Of a DNA stretch of 64,000 nt, positions 32,684 through 40,535 are shown in pieces. Position numbers and translations under genes: made by a program. This DNA is from PRS1 sp965250265. Its GTDB lineage: Bacteria; Bacteroidota; Bacteroidia; Flavobacteriales; Flavobacteriaceae. The notes under the pieces were generated by a model that saw only the letters and a list, made by a program, of their open reading frames with translations, was not told the origin of the DNA and did no database searches. The stretch spans positions 1 through 64,000 of the forward strand of contig CBDFNO010000011.1 in assembly GCA_965250265.1 (NCBI GenBank), in the 5' to 3' direction. How positions within the stretch are numbered: the stretch's first letter is position 1; the number at the start of each line of letters is the position of its first letter.

Positions 32684-34049
32684 ATTGTTGTTTAATGAGT
32701 TTGAAAATGTTTCATCAAAAGCTTGGAAGCAAAAAATTCAGTTGGATTTAAAAGGTGACGATTATAATGAAACTTTAATTTGGAATTCACCTGAAGGAAT
32801 AGATGTAAAACCCTTTTATCATGCTGATCAATTCAAAAACTTACCAGAAAAATCTACTACCAAAGCGACATCTTGGAAAATTTGTCAAGTAGTTTATGTT
32901 TCAAACGAAGAACAGGCTAACACAAAAGCATTAGATGTTTTAAGTCGAGGTGCAGATAGTATAAAATTTATTATTCCTTCGGAAGATATTGATATAGATA
33001 CATTACTCAAAGAAATTGACCTCGCTTCTACTCCACTTTATTTTGAATTACAATTTCTTTCTGAAAAATTTGTCAAAAAATTAACTACTATTCCTTCAAA
33101 ATCTAAAATCCATTTAAATATTGACATTATTGGTAATCTGGCAAGGACTGGAAATTGGTTTTATAACCTAAATAAAGATCATGAAATATTTGACTCTATT
33201 ATTTCAAATTCAGCTTCATTAAAATCAATATTAAGTATTGATGCCTCTTTATACCAAAATGCTGGAGCTAATATGATTCAACAATTAGCTTATACTTTAG
33301 CTCATGCAAACGAATACTTAAATCGTTTTGGAGAAAGAATTGTGCATCAAATCAGTTTTAATATTTCTGTAGGAACAAATTATTTCTTCGAAATCGCAAA
33401 ACTTCGTGCATTACAATTATTATGGAAAACTTTGACATCAGAATACACTTCTAATGTTTCAGATTGTCACATCATGGTCTCGCCAACAAAACGAAACAAA
33501 ACCATTTATGATTACAACACCAATATGCTACGTACAACAACCGAATGTATGAGTGCTATACTTGGTGGAGCAAATACAATTTGCAATTTACCTTATGATG
33601 CTATTTATCATAAAGACAACGAATTTGGCGAGAGAATTTCTCGAAATCAATTACTAATATTAAAGCACGAGGGTTATTTTAATAAAGTAAATAATCCTAC
33701 TGATGGTGCTTACTATATTGAAAGTTTAACACAACAATTGGCAGAAAAAGCATTGGTTATATTTAAAGACATTGAAGCTAATGGAGGGTTTTTTAAACAA
33801 CTAAAGGAAGGTACCATTCAACGAAAAATAAAAGAAAGTGCTGCTAAAGAACAACAACTATTTAATAATAAAGAAGAAATTTTATTAGGGATCAACAAGC
33901 ATTTAAACCCTAATGATAAAATGATACACGATTTAGAATTATATCCATTTATAAAAACAAAAATCAGAAAAACATTAATTGAACCAATTATTGAAAAGCG
34001 TCTAGCTGAAGCATTAGAACAAGAAAGATTAAAGACCGAAAAAACATGA
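32676..34049 (+). CDS. mutA: Methylmalonyl-CoA mutase small (beta) subunit
   Basis: The 457-residue protein resembles the TIM-barrel part of methylmalonyl-CoA mutase but lacks the C-terminal B12-binding domain, as expected of the non-catalytic subunit in Flavobacteriaceae. Recognisable motifs are ENVSSKAWKQKIQLDLKG at the start, HQISFNISVGTNYFFEIAKL (matching the large subunit's GIGMNHFMEIAKMRAARMLW) and NPTDGAYYIESLTQQLAEKA. It pairs with the catalytic subunit encoded at 34718-36844. The start overlaps the DivIC-like gene by 8 bp, and its stop overlaps the next gene by 4 bp. Confidence 0.92.
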   Translation: MSKLLFNEFENVSSKAWKQKIQLDLKGDDYNETLIWNSPEGIDVKPFYHADQFKNLPEKSTTKATSWKICQVVYVSNEEQANTKALDVLSRGADSIKFIIPSEDIDIDTLLKEIDLASTPLYFELQFLSEKFVKKLTTIPSKSKIHLNIDIIGNLARTGNWFYNLNKDHEIFDSIISNSASLKSILSIDASLYQNAGANMIQQLAYTLAHANEYLNRFGERIVHQISFNISVGTNYFFEIAKLRALQLLWKTLTSEYTSNVSDCHIMVSPTKRNKTIYDYNTNMLRTTTECMSAILGGANTICNLPYDAIYHKDNEFGERISRNQLLILKHEGYFNKVNNPTDGAYYIESLTQQLAEKALVIFKDIEANGGFFKQLKEGTIQRKIKESAAKEQQLFNNKEEILLGINKHLNPNDKMIHDLELYPFIKTKIRKTLIEPIIEKRLAEALEQERLKTEKT

Positions 34050-34717
34050 AAAGAATTTTAATATCCATATTAACCATTTTGCTATTTATAAGTTGTAATA
34101 AAGAACCAAAATTTGAATATAAATATGCTAATAATGACCATTTATTTAAATGTTCTTCAATTGATATGGAACTCATTAAAGAAGCTGTTTATGCATTCGA
34201 AGAATATTCAAAAGAGTACTATTCATTTCGTGAACCAAAAAGTGTTCAACAAGGATATTTGTTTTATTGGGATGTTTCTATCAGCAATCGTTTACCAGCT
34301 ATAGAGTATATAAATCCTCATATTATAAAAATAAGAGATGTTCTGAAAGACGAAAAAGATCTTTGGGTTATAAAAAATAATGAAACCATCTTAAATTTTA
34401 ACCATCCTATTCTAACTTGTATTAGTGAACAAATGGTAAACCCCGAAGTGAAAAAATTATTTAAACTTTTAATAGACACTAAAACGTTTAAATCTGAAGT
34501 ATTTTTAGCTTCTTTGAAAAAAGGTGATGAAAGAATTAAAGATGATAAAGCATTTAATACTTACTTGATTTTAGATACATTTTATGCAAGAATTTTAAAT
34601 GTCGATTTTAATAATCTTGAAGCTAGTATTAACAAAAATCGAGAAAATGCAATAAAAGAAAGAGAATCGCAAAAAATTGAAAATGTTGATGAGATTATTA
34701 ATGAGAAAGTAGAGTAA
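34046..34717 (+). CDS. Lipoprotein of unknown function between the two mutase subunits
   Basis: The 223-residue protein has a lipobox (LLFISC, Cys17) and then no domain I recognise. It has a Lys/Glu-rich C-terminus (ENAIKERESQKIENVDEIIN). ATG overlaps the end of mutA by 4 bp and the gene ends one base before mutB, so it is translated within the mutase operon. A similar small gene may sit between the subunits in relatives, but I cannot confirm this. A link to propionate metabolism is suggested only by location. Confidence 0.75.
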   Translation: MKRILISILTILLFISCNKEPKFEYKYANNDHLFKCSSIDMELIKEAVYAFEEYSKEYYSFREPKSVQQGYLFYWDVSISNRLPAIEYINPHIIKIRDVLKDEKDLWVIKNNETILNFNHPILTCISEQMVNPEVKKLFKLLIDTKTFKSEVFLASLKKGDERIKDDKAFNTYLILDTFYARILNVDFNNLEASINKNRENAIKERESQKIENVDEIINEKVE

Positions 34718-36844
34718 ATGTCAAGGAAAAGCCTGCAACATATAATTTTAAAATCTGAAGAAGGAAGTAATATGTTTGAAGAGCAGCGCGAACATTTCTT
34801 AACTTCTGAAGGTATTGAAATTAAAGGAATGTATACAAAAGATGATGTTGCAACTTTGGAGCACCTCAACTTTGTAGCAGGAATTGCACCTAATCTTCGT
34901 GGACCATATAGCACCATGTATGTTCGTAGGCCTTGGACTATAAGACAATATGCAGGTTTTAGTACTGCTGAAGACAGCAATGCTTTTTATAGACGTAATT
35001 TAGAAGCAGGTCAAAAAGGTCTTTCTGTGGCATTCGATTTAGCAACTCACCGTGGTTATGATAGTGACCATGAGCGTGTAGTTGGCGATGTTGGAAAAGC
35101 TGGTGTTGCCATAGATTCGGTTGAGGATATGAAAATTCTATTCGATAATATTCCTCTCGATAAAATGTCGGTTTCAATGACCATGAATGGCGCAGTTTTA
35201 CCAATCATGGCATTTTATATTGTAGCGGCTGAAGAACAAGGTATAAAACCTGAACAACTTTCAGGAACCATTCAAAATGATATTTTAAAGGAGTTTATGG
35301 TAAGAAATACTTATATCTATCCTCCTTCTCATTCTATGAAAATAGTTTCAGATATCTTTGACTATTCCAGTAAAAAGATGCCAAAATATAATAGTATAAG
35401 TATTTCTGGCTATCACATGCAAGAAGCTGGAGCAACTTGTGATTTAGAGCTTGCTTACACTTTGGCTGATGGCATTGAATACATTCGGAAAGGTCTTGAA
35501 GCTGGATTGAATATTGATATTTTTGCTCCTCGCATTTCATTTTTTTGGGGAATTGGTATGAACCACTTTATGGAAATTGCTAAAATGCGAGCAGCTCGCA
35601 TGCTTTGGGCAAAACTGGTAAAACAATTCAATCCCAAGAACGAAAAGTCATTGTCTTTAAGGACACATTGTCAAACAAGTGGCTGGAGTTTAACAGAGCA
35701 AGACCCTTTTAATAATGTTGCCCGAACCTGTATTGAAGCATCGGCAGCTGTTTTTGGTGGCACTCAAAGTTTACACACAAATGCATTAGATGAAGCCATT
35801 GCTTTACCAACAGATTTTTCGGCCAGAATTGCCAGAAACACACAAATATATCTGCAGGAAGAAACTAAAATAACTAAAACTGTCGATCCTTGGGCCGGAA
35901 GTTATTATGTTGAAAAACTAACACACGATATTGCACAAAAAGCTTGGCAACTTATTGAAGAGGTTGAAGAACTTGGCGGTATGACAAAAGCTATAGAAGC
36001 TGGGATACCAAAAATTAGGATTGAAGAAGCAGCTGCTCGTAAACAAGCTCGTATAGATTCTGGTCAGGACATTATTGTTGGTGTTAATAAGTACCGACTC
36101 AAAGAAGAAGATCCAATACAAACACTTGAAATAGATGATCAAACAGTTCGCAGCCAACAAATAGAGCGGTTAAATAGAATAAAAGCAGAACGAAATTCAA
36201 ACAAAGTTAAAGCAGCATTAACAAAATTAACTGAAGTAGCTGGCAAAGGAAACGAAAATTTATTAGCTTTAGCTGTTGAAGCAGCACGAGAACGTGCAAC
36301 GCTAGGTGAAATTAGCGATGCTTTAGAAGTTGCTTTTGGACGTTATAAAGCACAGATAAAATCATTTTCCGGCGTGTATAGTAAAGAAATAAAAGACAAT
36401 AGTTCCTTTAAAAAAGCAAGAGAACTTGCTGATAAATTTGCAGAGCAAGATGGTCGCAGACCTCGTATTATGATCGCTAAAATGGGTCAAGATGGTCATG
36501 ATCGTGGCGCCAAAGTTGTAGCAACAGGTTATGCCGATGTTGGCTTTGATGTAGATATTGGTCCACTCTTTCAAACACCACAAGAAGCTGCCAAACAAGC
36601 AGTAGAAAATGATGTACATATCCTAGGTGTGTCTTCTTTAGCAGCCGGACATAAAACGCTAGTACCTCAAGTTATAGATACGCTTAAAAAATATGGACGT
36701 GATGATATTATGGTTATAGTTGGTGGTGTCATCCCAAAACAAGATTATCAATTTTTATTTGATGCCGGAGCTGTTGCTGTTTTTGGTCCTGGAACTAAAA
36801 TTAGTGAAGCTGCGATTAAGATTTTAGAGATATTAATTGATTGA
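34718..36844 (+). CDS. mutB: Methylmalonyl-CoA mutase large (alpha) subunit
   Basis: The enzyme interconverts methylmalonyl-CoA and succinyl-CoA with adenosylcobalamin. The substrate barrel shows GPYSTMYVRRPWTIRQYAGF, VAFDLATHRGYDSDHERVVG and GMNHFMEIAKMRAARMLWAK. The C-terminal 125 residues are the B12-binding domain with the cobalt ligand motif DGHDRG in MAKMGQDGHDRGAKVVATGY and IMVIVGGVIPKQD. The length of 708 residues is normal. It is the catalytic partner of the small subunit two genes upstream. It allows growth on, or production of, propionate, or use of odd-chain fatty acids and branched amino acids. Confidence 0.97.
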   Translation: MSRKSLQHIILKSEEGSNMFEEQREHFLTSEGIEIKGMYTKDDVATLEHLNFVAGIAPNLRGPYSTMYVRRPWTIRQYAGFSTAEDSNAFYRRNLEAGQKGLSVAFDLATHRGYDSDHERVVGDVGKAGVAIDSVEDMKILFDNIPLDKMSVSMTMNGAVLPIMAFYIVAAEEQGIKPEQLSGTIQNDILKEFMVRNTYIYPPSHSMKIVSDIFDYSSKKMPKYNSISISGYHMQEAGATCDLELAYTLADGIEYIRKGLEAGLNIDIFAPRISFFWGIGMNHFMEIAKMRAARMLWAKLVKQFNPKNEKSLSLRTHCQTSGWSLTEQDPFNNVARTCIEASAAVFGGTQSLHTNALDEAIALPTDFSARIARNTQIYLQEETKITKTVDPWAGSYYVEKLTHDIAQKAWQLIEEVEELGGMTKAIEAGIPKIRIEEAAARKQARIDSGQDIIVGVNKYRLKEEDPIQTLEIDDQTVRSQQIERLNRIKAERNSNKVKAALTKLTEVAGKGNENLLALAVEAARERATLGEISDALEVAFGRYKAQIKSFSGVYSKEIKDNSSFKKARELADKFAEQDGRRPRIMIAKMGQDGHDRGAKVVATGYADVGFDVDIGPLFQTPQEAAKQAVENDVHILGVSSLAAGHKTLVPQVIDTLKKYGRDDIMVIVGGVIPKQDYQFLFDAGAVAVFGPGTKISEAAIKILEILID

Positions 36845-36874
36845 AACTGACCATATCAAAACATTGGCAACAAT

Positions 36875-38524
36875 ATGAGAAAACCTATAATCCTTCTAAT
36901 AACAATTTTCTTTTGTTCGAATTTAACATTTGCGCAAAACAAACTGTCTGAAACTGAAAAGATAGCTGCAACTTCAAAAGTTTGGGGATTTTTAAAATAT
37001 TATCATCCTCAAGTTGCTGATGGCAAATATAATTGGGACAAACAACTCTTTGATATTTTACCAAAGGTTAAAAACGCTCCCAACAAAGAACAATTATCTC
37101 AGATCTTTATCGGTTGGATCGAATCTCTTGGAAAAGTAAAAAAGTGCAATAAGTGTGAACAAAAACAATCAAGTCAATATTTTGATAAAAATTTTAATTT
37201 AAGTTGGTTTTATGACACTAATGTTTTCACAAGCAAACTTTCTCAAACACTAAAAAATATTGAAATAAACAGACATCAAGGTAAAAAACACTATATATCT
37301 TCAAATGTTAGGATTGGAAACATTGAAGTTACAAATGAAGAAAATTACAATGATTTCAATTGGAACAATGAAAACTTAAGACTTCTTTCATTATTTAGAT
37401 ATTGGAATATTGTAGAGTACTTTTTTCCATATAAATATCAAACTGACTTAAAGTGGAATGAGGTCTTAAATCAAATGATTCCAAAATTTTTAAATCCCAA
37501 AACTGAAACTGATTTTCATTTGGCAATGCTCGAATTAATTGTAAGCATAGATGATAGCCACGCTAAGTTTGGTTCAAAGAAAACAAACAGTTTTTTTGGC
37601 TATAAATGGATTCCTGCAAAATTCGAATTCATTAATGACAAAGCTATAATCACTGGATTTTATAATGACTCACTAGCTAAACTCAATGATTTAAAAATTG
37701 GGGATGTGATAACCAAGGTAAATAAAAAAAATATTAAAACAATTTTTAACGATAATGAAAAATATATTTCAGGTTCAAACCAAGTAAGAAAAAAAGTAAA
37801 TGCTTTTTATGCTATTTTCAATGGGTCAACCGATTCAGTTAGCATTGAGTTTTTGACAAACAATAAAAAGGAAGTAAAAACAATTAAAAGGTATTTATTC
37901 AAAGATTTCAACTACACTTGGCAGGAAAAAAAGGAAAAATACAAAATCTTAAGCGACAATATCGGCTACGTTAATTTGGGAGAAATCATAATTAAAGATG
38001 TATCAAAAATTATGGATTCAATCATAAACACGAAAGCAATTATTTTTGATATAAGAAATTATCCTAATGGCACTTTATATGCAATCGCAAATTATATTTC
38101 TTCCAAAAAAAATGCTTTTTATAACGTAACCTTTCCAGACTTAGATTATCCAGGAAAGTTTATTTGGCGAAGTGGGAGACAATGTGGGCATAACCAAGAA
38201 TTGAAGTATAAAGGAAAAGTAATACTACTTGTAAATGAAAAATCCCAAAGTCACGCAGAATTTACAACAATGTGTTTGCAAACAGGAGATAATGTAACTA
38301 CCATTGGTAGTCAAACTTCAGGAGCAGATGGAAATATAAGTATAATTGAAATGGTTGGTGGTTTTAAAACTGCAATTTCTGGAATTGGAATTTTTTATCC
38401 TGATAGTACCGAAACACAAAGAAAAGGTGTGAAAATTGACATTGAAATTCTACCAACTATCCAAGGAATAATTGAAGGAAAAGATGAAGTATTAGAAAAA
38501 GCAATTGTGTTTGTGAATGAATAA
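36875..38524 (+). CDS. S41-family (C-terminal processing) peptidase, secreted
   Basis: The 549-residue protein has a signal peptide (IILLITIFFCSNLTFAQ). An N-terminal helical part includes KVWGFLKYYHPQVADGKYNW and LSLFRYWNIVEYFFPYKYQT, typical of Bacteroidota S41 proteins. A PDZ-like segment follows (LAKLNDLKIGDVITKVN), then the S41 core. The catalytic Ser is probably in NEKSQSHAEFTTM, followed by TIGSQTSGADGNI. It lies just after mutB but is bracketed by short related sequences, TTGGCAACA before its start and TGTTGCCAA after its stop, so it may be a mobile cassette and not part of the mutase operon. Confidence 0.85.
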   Translation: MRKPIILLITIFFCSNLTFAQNKLSETEKIAATSKVWGFLKYYHPQVADGKYNWDKQLFDILPKVKNAPNKEQLSQIFIGWIESLGKVKKCNKCEQKQSSQYFDKNFNLSWFYDTNVFTSKLSQTLKNIEINRHQGKKHYISSNVRIGNIEVTNEENYNDFNWNNENLRLLSLFRYWNIVEYFFPYKYQTDLKWNEVLNQMIPKFLNPKTETDFHLAMLELIVSIDDSHAKFGSKKTNSFFGYKWIPAKFEFINDKAIITGFYNDSLAKLNDLKIGDVITKVNKKNIKTIFNDNEKYISGSNQVRKKVNAFYAIFNGSTDSVSIEFLTNNKKEVKTIKRYLFKDFNYTWQEKKEKYKILSDNIGYVNLGEIIIKDVSKIMDSIINTKAIIFDIRNYPNGTLYAIANYISSKKNAFYNVTFPDLDYPGKFIWRSGRQCGHNQELKYKGKVILLVNEKSQSHAEFTTMCLQTGDNVTTIGSQTSGADGNISIIEMVGGFKTAISGIGIFYPDSTETQRKGVKIDIEILPTIQGIIEGKDEVLEKAIVFVNE

Positions 38525-38861
38525 AAATACTGTTGCCAACACTGTATAAAATTAATTGCTACTACAAGTCTACTTACGAAAATCCTCGCGGATTTTCTAT
38601 TTGGTTTGTATTTGCTAAATTAGGTGCTTAAACCAAGCAACTAATCATATACACGAACACGTTAAACGAAACTCCAAAAAAATAAACCACAAAAAAAAAT
38701 GTTTCGCGACAAAGCCATAGAGGTTTTTGGATATTTTAATCAATCAAATAAAACTTACCATATAGCAACTTACTAACTTGTAAGTTTATAATATTTTTAA
38801 ACTGAATGAACAAACTATAAAAATACTATAACAAACATTATATAAAATCGTTAGATTAACC
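38525..38861. repeat. Repeat-like non-coding sequence after the S41 peptidase gene
   Basis: No gene is visible. It begins with ctgttgccaacactgtataa, and contains the perfect hairpin GAAAATCC-TCGC-GGATTTTC (38578-38597) and the motif acacgttaaacg. This resembles a family of interspersed non-coding sequences I recall from other Flavobacteriaceae, often found next to accessory genes. A weaker version (ataacaaacattatataaaa) occurs at its other end, just before the DUF1287 gene. Whether it is a recombination site or a simple repeat is not known to me. Confidence 0.45.
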
Positions 38862-39443
38862 ATGAGTAAATATTTTCAAATTTTATTTTTTTTATTTGTT
38901 AGCTTTAGTTTTGGGCAAACAATAGATAATAAATTTAAATTCTCTGATGCTGCTTTGACCTTAACCGAACAAAAAGTAACCTATGACCCTAGTTATTTTT
39001 CAATAAAATATCCTAATGGTGATGTTCCTAGTGACAAAGGAGTTTGTACTGATGTTATAATTAGAGCCTACCGAAAAATAGGAATTGATTTGCAAAAAGA
39101 AGTTCATGAAGATATGAAAGCACATTTCAATGCATATCCTAAAATTTGGAATTTAAAATCAACTGACAAAAATATTGATCATCGACGAGTTCCTAATTTA
39201 ATGACTTTTTTTAAAAGAGAAGGTGCTGAAAAACTAATAACAAAAAATCCTAATGATTATCTACCTGGAGATGTAGTTTGTTGGAATTTAGGTGGAGCAA
39301 TTACACATATCGGAATAGTAGTTGATAAAAAATCAAAGGATGGAAAACGAAATTTAATTGTTCATAATATTGGTAGAGGTCAAGTATTAGAAGACTGCCT
39401 TTTCAATTTTAAAATAATTGGACATTATCGATATAAAAATTAA
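38862..39443 (+). CDS. DUF1287 protein, NlpC/P60-like fold
   Basis: The 193-residue protein starts with a short hydrophobic signal (FQILFFLFVSFSFGQ). It carries the DUF1287 pattern: SDKGVCTDVIIRAYRKIGID with the putative nucleophile Cys62, HRRVPNLMTFFKR, LPGDVVCWNLGGAITHIGIV with His149, and IGHYRY at the end. The fold suggests a cysteine amidase or peptidase acting in the periplasm, possibly on peptidoglycan, but activity is inferred. It follows the repeat-like non-coding stretch and is 2 bp upstream of the SDR gene. Confidence 0.85.
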   Translation: MSKYFQILFFLFVSFSFGQTIDNKFKFSDAALTLTEQKVTYDPSYFSIKYPNGDVPSDKGVCTDVIIRAYRKIGIDLQKEVHEDMKAHFNAYPKIWNLKSTDKNIDHRRVPNLMTFFKREGAEKLITKNPNDYLPGDVVCWNLGGAITHIGIVVDKKSKDGKRNLIVHNIGRGQVLEDCLFNFKIIGHYRYKN

Positions 39444-39445
39444 AA

Positions 39446-40324
39446 ATGAACTATAAATCAAAAATGCTTCGCGATAATGCTTTAAAAGGAAAAACCATAG
39501 TGGTTACTGGAGGAGGAAGTGGTTTGGGCAAAGCCATGAGCAAATACTTTTTAGAGCTTGGTGCTAATGTAGCAATTACCTCAAGGAATTTAGAAAAACT
39601 ACAAAATACAGCAAAAGAGTTAGAAGAAGAAACTAGAGGTAATTGTTTACCTATTCAATGTGATGTTAGACATTATGAGCAAGTGGAAGCAATGCATAAA
39701 ACTGTAATTGATAAGTTTAGAACTGTAGATGTATTACTTAATAATGCGGCAGGAAATTTTATTTCTCCAACCGAACGTTTATCATCAAATGCTTTTGATA
39801 CTATTATTGATATTGTTTTAAAAGGTACTAAAAACTGCACTTTGGCTTTTGGCAAACATTGGATAGACACCAAACAAACAAATACTATTGTTTTAAATAT
39901 TGTAACTACTTATGCCTGGACAGGTTCTGGATATGTAGTGCCAAGTGCAACAGCAAAAGCTGGTGTTTTGGCCATGACCAGAAGTCTAGCAGTAGAATGG
40001 GCAAAATATGGCATGCGTTTTAATGCCATTGCTCCTGGACCATTCCCAACAAAAGGTGCATGGGATAGATTGATGCCTGGAAACTTAAAAGATAAATTCG
40101 ATATGTCTAAAAAAGTGCCTTTACAACGTGTTGGAGAGCATCAAGAGTTGGCAAATCTAGCTGCCTATTTAGTGTCTGATTTTTCGGCGTATGTTAATGG
40201 AGAAGTTATAACCATAGATGGTGGTGAATGGCTAAAAGGTGCAGGTGAATTTAATATGCTGGAAGATATTCCACAAGAAATGTGGGATCAACTTGAAGCG
40301 ATGATTAGAGCTAAAAAAAGTTAA
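39446..40324 (+). CDS. SDR oxidoreductase, 2,4-dienoyl-CoA reductase-like
   Basis: The 292-residue protein has a Rossmann NADP-binding motif TGGGSGLG (21-28), NNAAGNF, and a Lys in the SATAKAGVLAMTRSLAVEWA helix. The classical SDR Tyr four residues before that Lys is not present (it reads PSATAKAG), as in mitochondrial and peroxisomal 2,4-dienoyl-CoA reductases. The region APGPFPTKGAWDRLMPG is also like that group. It probably reduces dienoyl-CoA intermediates in unsaturated fatty acid breakdown. Gene position after the mutase genes would fit acyl-CoA metabolism. Confidence 0.85.
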   Translation: MNYKSKMLRDNALKGKTIVVTGGGSGLGKAMSKYFLELGANVAITSRNLEKLQNTAKELEEETRGNCLPIQCDVRHYEQVEAMHKTVIDKFRTVDVLLNNAAGNFISPTERLSSNAFDTIIDIVLKGTKNCTLAFGKHWIDTKQTNTIVLNIVTTYAWTGSGYVVPSATAKAGVLAMTRSLAVEWAKYGMRFNAIAPGPFPTKGAWDRLMPGNLKDKFDMSKKVPLQRVGEHQELANLAAYLVSDFSAYVNGEVITIDGGEWLKGAGEFNMLEDIPQEMWDQLEAMIRAKKS

Positions 40325-40535
40325 TTTTTTACTACAAAATAAATACAATAACATCACGTTTTTTTCTTACAAAAACTCGTATATTAATCACAATTTAAAA
40401 ACCCCATATTAAAATAATTAACCTATAATTATAAAGCACTATTTTTTTAGTTTACTCCCTACTCTACATTAATAGCCAAATTATTAACATAAAATTTATA
40501 TGCAATAATATTGCATTAACACAAAACCATTACTT

